57,505 bases of DNA from Streptomyces gelaticus. GTDB lineage: Bacteria > Actinomycetota > Actinomycetes > Streptomycetales > Streptomycetaceae. The position numbers and the translations under genes are program-made. The notes beneath the pieces were generated by a model that was not told the origin of the DNA, made no database searches, and worked only from the letters and a program-made list of their open reading frames with translations. The stretch's first letter is position 1; every line of letters begins with the position of its first letter. The DNA lies in assembly GCF_014649535.1 (NCBI RefSeq), contig NZ_BMTF01000001.1:60333-117837 (forward strand), written 5' to 3'. This document shows positions 53,135 through 57,505 of the stretch, piece by piece.

Positions 53135-54310
53135 ATGCGCTTCCGCCACCCCGACGGCTCCACCGTCCACCTCTCGTACTGCACCAACGTCCACCCCGCC
53201 GAAACACTCGACGGCGTCCGCGCCCAACTGCGCGACCACTGCGAACCGGTCCGCAAACGCCTCGGCCGCGACCGGCTCGGCATCGGCCTCTGGCTCGCCA
53301 GGGACGCGGCCCGCACCCTGATCAACGACCCGGCCGAGCTGCGGTCCCTGCGCGCCGAACTGGACCGCCGCGGCCTGGAGGTCGTCACCCTGAACGGCTT
53401 CCCGTACGAGGGATTCGGCGCCGACGAGGTCAAGTACCGGGTGTACAGGCCGGACTGGACGGACCCGGAGCGGCTCGCCCACACCACCGACCTCGCCCGG
53501 CTCCTGGCCGGCCTGCTCCCCGACGACGCCACCGAAGGCACCATCTCCACCCTCCCGATCGCCTGGCGCACCCCCTTCGACTCGGACCCCGAGGCGGCCC
53601 GCACGGCACATACCGCACTCACCGCCCTCGGTGAACGTCTCGACGCACTCGCCGAGCTCACCGGCAAGTCCATCCGCATCGGCCTCGAACCCGAGCCGGG
53701 CTGCACGGTCGAGACCACCGCCGACGCCATCGCGCCCCTCACCTCCGTCGGACACCCACGCATCGGCATCTGCATCGACACCTGCCACCTGGCCACCTCC
53801 TTCGAGGACCCCGACACCGCCGTAGACGCGCTCGGCGCAGCGGGCATCCCGGTCGCCAAGGCACAGCTCTCCGCCGCCCTGCACGCCGAACACCCCCACC
53901 TCCCCGAGGTGCGCGCCGCACTCGCCGCCTTCGCCGAGCCCCGCTTCCTGCACCAGACCCGCACCAGCACCGCCGCCGGGCTGCGCGGCACCGACGACCT
54001 CGGCGAGGCCGTCACCGGCCGGGCCCTGCCGGACGGCGCCCCCTGGCGCTCCCACTTCCACGTCCCCCTGCACGCACCACCCGCATTACCGCTCACCTCC
54101 ACCCTTCCCGTGCTCCGATCCACACTGACCCGCCTGGTGGGCGGCGCACGGCCCCTCACCAGACACCTGGAGGTCGAGACGTACACCTGGCAGGCGCTCC
54201 CGGTCGCGCAGCGCCCCCGTACCCGCACCCAGCTCGCCGACGGCATCGCCGCCGAACTCACCCTCGCCCGCGACCTCCTGGTCGACCTCGGCCTCAAGGA
54301 GCTCCCGTGA
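53135..54310 (+). CDS. eboE: Metabolite traffic protein EboE (TIM barrel); TTA codon
   Basis: The 391-residue protein matches EboE: LSYCTNVHPAETLDGVRAQL at the N-terminus, LEVVTLNGFPYEGFG, ISTLPIAWRTP, RIGLEPEPGCTVETTADAI (Glu), IGICIDTCHLATSFEDP (Asp, His) and HFHVPLHAPP. It is a xylose-isomerase-like TIM barrel. Role in the cell is unsettled beyond the genetic link with metabolite movement. Codon 318 (54086-54088) is TTA, the only one in the operon, so the bldA tRNA should limit its translation. Its stop overlaps the eboF start (GTGA). Confidence 0.9.
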   Translation: MRFRHPDGSTVHLSYCTNVHPAETLDGVRAQLRDHCEPVRKRLGRDRLGIGLWLARDAARTLINDPAELRSLRAELDRRGLEVVTLNGFPYEGFGADEVKYRVYRPDWTDPERLAHTTDLARLLAGLLPDDATEGTISTLPIAWRTPFDSDPEAARTAHTALTALGERLDALAELTGKSIRIGLEPEPGCTVETTADAIAPLTSVGHPRIGICIDTCHLATSFEDPDTAVDALGAAGIPVAKAQLSAALHAEHPHLPEVRAALAAFAEPRFLHQTRTSTAAGLRGTDDLGEAVTGRALPDGAPWRSHFHVPLHAPPALPLTSTLPVLRSTLTRLVGGARPLTRHLEVETYTWQALPVAQRPRTRTQLADGIAAELTLARDLLVDLGLKELP

Positions 54311-55713
54311 CCACAGCCGAGCAGCCCACCGGGACCGTCACACCCACCCCTCTCCTCGTCGTCGACGTCGTCGGCCTCACCCCGCGGCTCCTCGACCACA
54401 TGCCGCACCTGAAGTCCCTGGGACAGTCAGGCACCCATGCCCCCCTCGGCACCGTCCTCCCCGCCGTCACCTGCGCCGCCCAGTCCACCTTCCTCACCGG
54501 CACCACCCCCGCCGAACACGGCATCGTCGCCAACGGCTGGTACTTCCGCGAACTCGGCGACGTCCTGCTCTGGCGCCAGCACAACGGACTGGTCGCGGGC
54601 GACAAACTCTGGGACGCCGCCCGCCGCGCCCACCCCGGCTACACCGTCGCCAACATCTGCTGGTGGTACGCGATGGGCGCCGACACCGACATCACCGTCA
54701 CCCCGCGCCCCGTCTACTACGCCGACGGGCGCAAGGAACCCGACTGCTACACCCGGCCGCCCTCCCTGCACGACGAACTCACCGAGAAATTCGGCACCTT
54801 CCCCCTCTTCCACTTCTGGGGCCCCGGAGCGGACCTGGTCTCCTCGCAGTGGATCATCGACGCGGCGCGGCACATCCTCGACACCCGCAAACCCGACCTG
54901 GCCCTGTGCTACCTCCCTCACCTCGACTACGACCTCCAGCGCTACGGCCCCGACGACCCGCGCTCCCACCGGGCCGCGGCCGAACTCGACCGCGCCATGG
55001 CCCCCCTCCTGGACGACGCCCGCCGCGAGGGCCGCACTGTCGTCGCCCTCTCCGAATACGGCATCACCCGGGTCGACCGGCCCGTGGACATCAACCGGGC
55101 ACTGCGCCGGGCCGGCCTCCTGGAAGTCCACACCCAGGACGGCATGGAATACCTCGACCCGATGGCCTCCCGCGCCTTCGCCGTCGCCGACCACCAGCTC
55201 GCCCACATCTACGTACGCCGCCCCGAGGACCTCGAAGCGACCCGCGAGGTCCTCCAGGGCCTCAAGGGCATCGAGCAACTCCTCGACGACGAGGGCAAGA
55301 AGGCACACGGCCTCGACCATCCGCGCTCGGGCGAACTGGTCGCCGTCGCGGATCCGGATGCCTGGTTCACGTACTACTACTGGCTCGACGACGCCCGTGC
55401 GCCCGACTTCGCGCAGCTCGTCGAGATCCACCGCAAACCCGGCTACGACCCCGTCGAACTCTTCCTGGACCCCCAGGACCCGTACGTCCGGGTCAAGGCG
55501 GCCGCGGCCGTCGCCCGCAAGAAGCTGGGCATGCGCTACCGCATGGCTGTCGTCCCCCTGGACCCGTCACCTGTTCGCGGCAGCCACGGCCGCCTTCCGC
55601 AGAGCGACGAAGAAGGCCCGCTCATCCTGTGCTCCACCCCCCACGCGTTCACCGGCCCCGTCCGGGCCACCGAAGTGAAGTCCCTGCTCCTCACGCTTGC
55701 CGGCCTCGCATGA
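54307..55713 (+). CDS. eboF: Nucleotide-pyrophosphatase/phosphodiesterase-like protein EboF
   Basis: The 468-residue protein has an alkaline-phosphatase-superfamily core: PLLVVDVVGLTPRLL (Asp), LPAVTCAAQSTFLTGTTPAEHG (Thr nucleophile) and LCYLPHLDYDLQRYGPDD. In ordinary NPP enzymes the last motif is Asp-x-x-x-His and a later motif is Ser-Asp-His-Gly; here they read Asp-x-x-x-Gln and SEYGIT. The metal site is therefore altered, which I believe is a trait of the EboF branch. No signal peptide. It may act on a phosphate ester of the cluster's product. GTG 54307 is coupled to eboE. Confidence 0.87.
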   Translation: MTTAEQPTGTVTPTPLLVVDVVGLTPRLLDHMPHLKSLGQSGTHAPLGTVLPAVTCAAQSTFLTGTTPAEHGIVANGWYFRELGDVLLWRQHNGLVAGDKLWDAARRAHPGYTVANICWWYAMGADTDITVTPRPVYYADGRKEPDCYTRPPSLHDELTEKFGTFPLFHFWGPGADLVSSQWIIDAARHILDTRKPDLALCYLPHLDYDLQRYGPDDPRSHRAAAELDRAMAPLLDDARREGRTVVALSEYGITRVDRPVDINRALRRAGLLEVHTQDGMEYLDPMASRAFAVADHQLAHIYVRRPEDLEATREVLQGLKGIEQLLDDEGKKAHGLDHPRSGELVAVADPDAWFTYYYWLDDARAPDFAQLVEIHRKPGYDPVELFLDPQDPYVRVKAAAAVARKKLGMRYRMAVVPLDPSPVRGSHGRLPQSDEEGPLILCSTPHAFTGPVRATEVKSLLLTLAGLA

Positions 55714-55762
55714 GATCGGTTCGTGCACAGCGTTTCGAGCATCTTCGAGAAAGAGAGAGACC

Positions 55763-56914
55763 GTGATCGCCTACAACGACGAACCCGGAACGGACGGCGA
55801 CCTGCGCCGCAGCCTCGGCGTCAGCCGCCGCCGTTTTCTGAGCACCTGCACGGCTGCTGCGGCAGCGGCGGTCGCCGCGCCCGCCTTCGGCGCTTCGCCG
55901 GCCCTCGCCCGGACCGCCTCCGGCAGGGAGCGGGGCGTCGGCCAGGCTCTGGTCCCGGCGGAGCGACGAGGAATCATCCTGTACACCGTGCGCGACGCCA
56001 CGGGCCGGGATCCACTCAGCACCGACCTTCCCTCGGGCTTCCGTGAGGTCTTCAGGGAGCTGGCCCGCTACGGCTACCAGCAGGTCGAGTTCGCCGGGTA
56101 CGGCCAGCACGCCAACGCACCCGGCGGAAGCAACCTCGAATCGGTGGAAGGCGCGAAGCTGCTGCGCTCGTGGCTGGACGACTACGGTCTGCGCGCCCAG
56201 GGAAACCACGGCTTCATCCCGTCATCCTGGCCGCTGGACCAGAGCGACCTGGACCAGTTCAAGCGCCACCTCGAAATGGCGAACATCCTCGGCATGGAAC
56301 ACATGGGCACCGGTGGCGACCCCACCGGCAGCGCCTACCGTGCCGACTGGGACGTGGCGGCCGACAAGTGGAACACGCTGGGACGGATCGCTCAGGGCGC
56401 GGGCATCAAGCTGTACACCCACAATCACGACGCGGCCTATGGCTTCCTGCTCGACGGCGGTCCGCTGGACGCACACGGTCGCCCCACCCGCAGCTCCGGC
56501 ATCCGCAAGCTCGAGTACTTCCTTCAGGTCACCGACCCGAAGTCCGTATGGCTGGAGATGGACATCTTCTGGGCGCACGTAGCCCAGTACAAGTTCCACA
56601 CCTACACCGCGCACGACGGATCGCAGCAGGAGAACATCTTCGACCCGGCGGCACTGGTCCGCTGCAACACCAAGCGATACCCGCTGTTCCACGCCAAGGA
56701 CGGCATCGTCAACACAACCAGCGGCAATGGCTACGACATGGTCCCCTTCGGTACCGGGGTCATCGACTACCGGACGTTCTTCCGCCGCGTCGGGGCGAAG
56801 AACTACCACAACCCGATGGTCGAGCAGGACAACGCGCCGAGCTCGACCGTCCCCGCGCAGTCCCTGAACCATGCGCGGATCGGCTACGACAACTTGGCGG
56901 CGCTGCGCAAGTAG
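55763..56914 (+). CDS. Tat-exported xylose-isomerase-like TIM-barrel protein
   Basis: The 383-residue protein has a Tat signal (GVSRRRFLSTCTAAAAAAVA, cleavage near SPALA) followed by a sugar isomerase/epimerase TIM barrel: YGYQQVEFAGYGQHAN, GIKLYTHNHDAAYGF (His), KSVWLEMDIFWAHVAQ (Glu, Asp, His) and LFHAKDGIVN (His). It should fold with its metal in the cytoplasm and act outside. It lies 49 bp after eboF on the same strand, with no clear terminator between, so it is probably co-transcribed. GTG 55763 follows GAAAGAGAGAG. Confidence 0.87.
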   Translation: MIAYNDEPGTDGDLRRSLGVSRRRFLSTCTAAAAAAVAAPAFGASPALARTASGRERGVGQALVPAERRGIILYTVRDATGRDPLSTDLPSGFREVFRELARYGYQQVEFAGYGQHANAPGGSNLESVEGAKLLRSWLDDYGLRAQGNHGFIPSSWPLDQSDLDQFKRHLEMANILGMEHMGTGGDPTGSAYRADWDVAADKWNTLGRIAQGAGIKLYTHNHDAAYGFLLDGGPLDAHGRPTRSSGIRKLEYFLQVTDPKSVWLEMDIFWAHVAQYKFHTYTAHDGSQQENIFDPAALVRCNTKRYPLFHAKDGIVNTTSGNGYDMVPFGTGVIDYRTFFRRVGAKNYHNPMVEQDNAPSSTVPAQSLNHARIGYDNLAALRK

Positions 56915-57043
56915 GACCACCGGCGGCACCGGAGGTGCGGTCCGCGCCTCACCCCGAATTCCTGAAGCCCGGGGAACAGCGCAAACGCCCGCCCGGTGCC
57001 GGTCAGGCACCGTACGCTCCACGGCAGTCCCCAGGAGTGTACG
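56915..57043. other. Spacer with a long inverted repeat
   Basis: This spacer holds the left arm and loop of a 26-bp inverted repeat and the start of its right arm (56995-57059). No gene is visible before 57044. Confidence 0.4.
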
Positions 57044-57059
57044 GTGCCTGACCGGCACC
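56995..57059. repeat. 26-bp inverted repeat with 13-base loop
   Basis: Bases 56995-57020 and 57034-57059 are complementary over 26 pairs with one G-T. Each arm contains an inner GTGCC/GGCAC dyad. The right arm includes an AGGAG and a GTG start codon of a small reading frame. It may be a terminator for the Tat TIM-barrel gene, a translational switch, or a mobile-repeat relic. Confidence 0.75.
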
Positions 57060-57301
57060 CCGAACTGCGCGACCAACCCCGGGGCCGGCCGGGAATCCGC
57101 CGGGACGGACTCGTCCGGGAGATCGGCAAACCCCGGCACCTCGCCCGGGCCGACGTCGACCGCGCCATCGACGGCGTGCGCCGGTACGTCGACGACATCG
57201 ACCGGATGCTCGACGCCCGTACATGCGGAACCCGCACCAGGAGCGTGCGGCGGCCATTCCGGCGCACTACGCGTACCGGTCCGACAACGGACTGTGCGTA
57301 A
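57044..57301 (+). CDS. Small hypothetical protein (85 aa), possible gene remnant
   Basis: The frame starts with GTG 57044, six bases after AGGAG. The middle, with GLVREIGKPRHLARADVDRA and VRRYVDDIDRMLDAR, has strongly coding third positions and predicted helices. The last 20 residues turn Arg/Thr-rich and look out of frame, as if the true end were lost by a shift near 57215. I recognise no family. The ribosome site and start codon are buried in the hairpin of the inverted repeat. Confidence 0.4.
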   Translation: MPDRHPELRDQPRGRPGIRRDGLVREIGKPRHLARADVDRAIDGVRRYVDDIDRMLDARTCGTRTRSVRRPFRRTTRTGPTTDCA

Positions 57302-57384
57302 CGCCCCCGGTCCACCCTCCGGATGTGTACGCCACCCCACCCTGACCACCGAATATGCAGGTGAGAGGCACCCCAAACCCCTGG

Positions 57385-57390
57385 TATTGT
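57385..57390 (+). promoter_or_regulatory. Possible -10 box of the tRNA-Leu gene
   Basis: TATTGT lies 38 bases before the mature tRNA and is the only AT-rich hexamer near. No good -35 box is visible. Confidence 0.35.
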
Positions 57391-57428
57391 TTTGTCTGTC
57401 GCCGCGGGAGACCGGGGCCGATCACCTA

Positions 57429-57505
57429 GTCCGGGTGGCGGAATGGCAGACGCGCTAGCTTGAGGTGCTAGTGCCCTTTATCGGGCGTGGGGGTTCAAGT
57501 CCCCC
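57429..57505 (+). tRNA. tRNA-Leu(GAG), 3' end beyond the window
   Basis: The acceptor strand GTCCGGG is followed by TG and a D arm (GCG/CGC). The anticodon stem CTAGC/GCTAG carries loop TTGAGGT with anticodon GAG, reading CUC. A long variable arm (GCCC/GGGC) marks a class II tRNA, and the T arm GGGGG-TTCAAGT-CCCCC ends at the last base. The 3' acceptor strand lies outside. Confidence 0.93.

Noticed and set aside
57429..57505. tRNA as attachment site of an integrative element
   Set aside because: Attachment sites use the tRNA 3' end, which lies outside the window; no integrase gene is seen.

Overview
The window is about 57.5 kb of very GC-rich DNA with near-total G/C at third codon positions, GTG/TTG starts, Tat signals, rare in-frame TTA codons and families such as a SecDF fusion, a short MreB-like protein and many exported carbohydrate enzymes. 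It is almost certainly a Streptomyces chromosome or a close relative. I see no IS element, prophage, CRISPR array or rRNA. A tRNA-Leu(GAG) runs off the right end.

Region 1 (1-23460) is mixed housekeeping and accessory genes: the end of a DUF5107/TPR protein, a VOC protein, two methyltransferases, a mycothiol-type maleylpyruvate isomerase-like protein, an SMP-30 lactonase, an aminotransferase-fold protein with no lysine at all, two metallo-beta-lactamase-fold hydrolases around a DedA membrane protein, a holin-like/phosphodiesterase fusion, an NAD-dependent DNA ligase, a short MreB-like protein coupled to a small exported protein and followed by SecDF, three regulators or enzymes around a pterin dehydratase, a secreted Gly/Lys/Glu-repeat protein and an aldo/keto reductase.

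Region 2 (23661-28577) is an exported polysaccharide-attack unit: a Tat-exported lyase-like protein, then a small exported peptide, a CBM35-GH8 hydrolase and a CBM35-FN3-FN3-PQQ sugar dehydrogenase. The last three follow a good promoter whose start region is covered by a perfect palindrome resembling the chitosanase operator of actinobacteria. Region 3 (28627-36878) holds a fatty acyl-CoA ligase, a LysR/SBF-transporter divergent pair, FdhD, a stand-alone KAS III, a DUF6083 protein and a TerD-vWA protein.

Region 4 (36921-56914) is the most interesting part. A ROK regulator, a complete ribose-type ABC importer, a Gfo/Idh oxidoreductase and a TIM-barrel isomerase form one unit. A 1242-residue exported protein (PQQ sugar dehydrogenase, PKD, CBM6-like, ThuA, DUF1080) follows. 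Next come seven tightly coupled genes that make up an Ebo cluster: an inositol-phosphate-synthase-like cyclase, a UbiA-type prenyltransferase, a TIM barrel, EboA, a TatD hydrolase, EboE and an EboF phosphodiesterase. A Tat-exported TIM-barrel protein ends the run. The same dyad CTTTNTCC-N7-GGANAAAG, with further identical and identically spaced blocks, precedes both the ROK gene and the 1242-residue protein, so I infer one regulon. The domains point to handling of oxidised (3-keto) sugars, with the Ebo genes making or moving a cyclitol-prenyl compound. eboE carries a TTA codon, which would place the cluster under developmental (bldA) control. Function in this region is inference; gene identities are much firmer.
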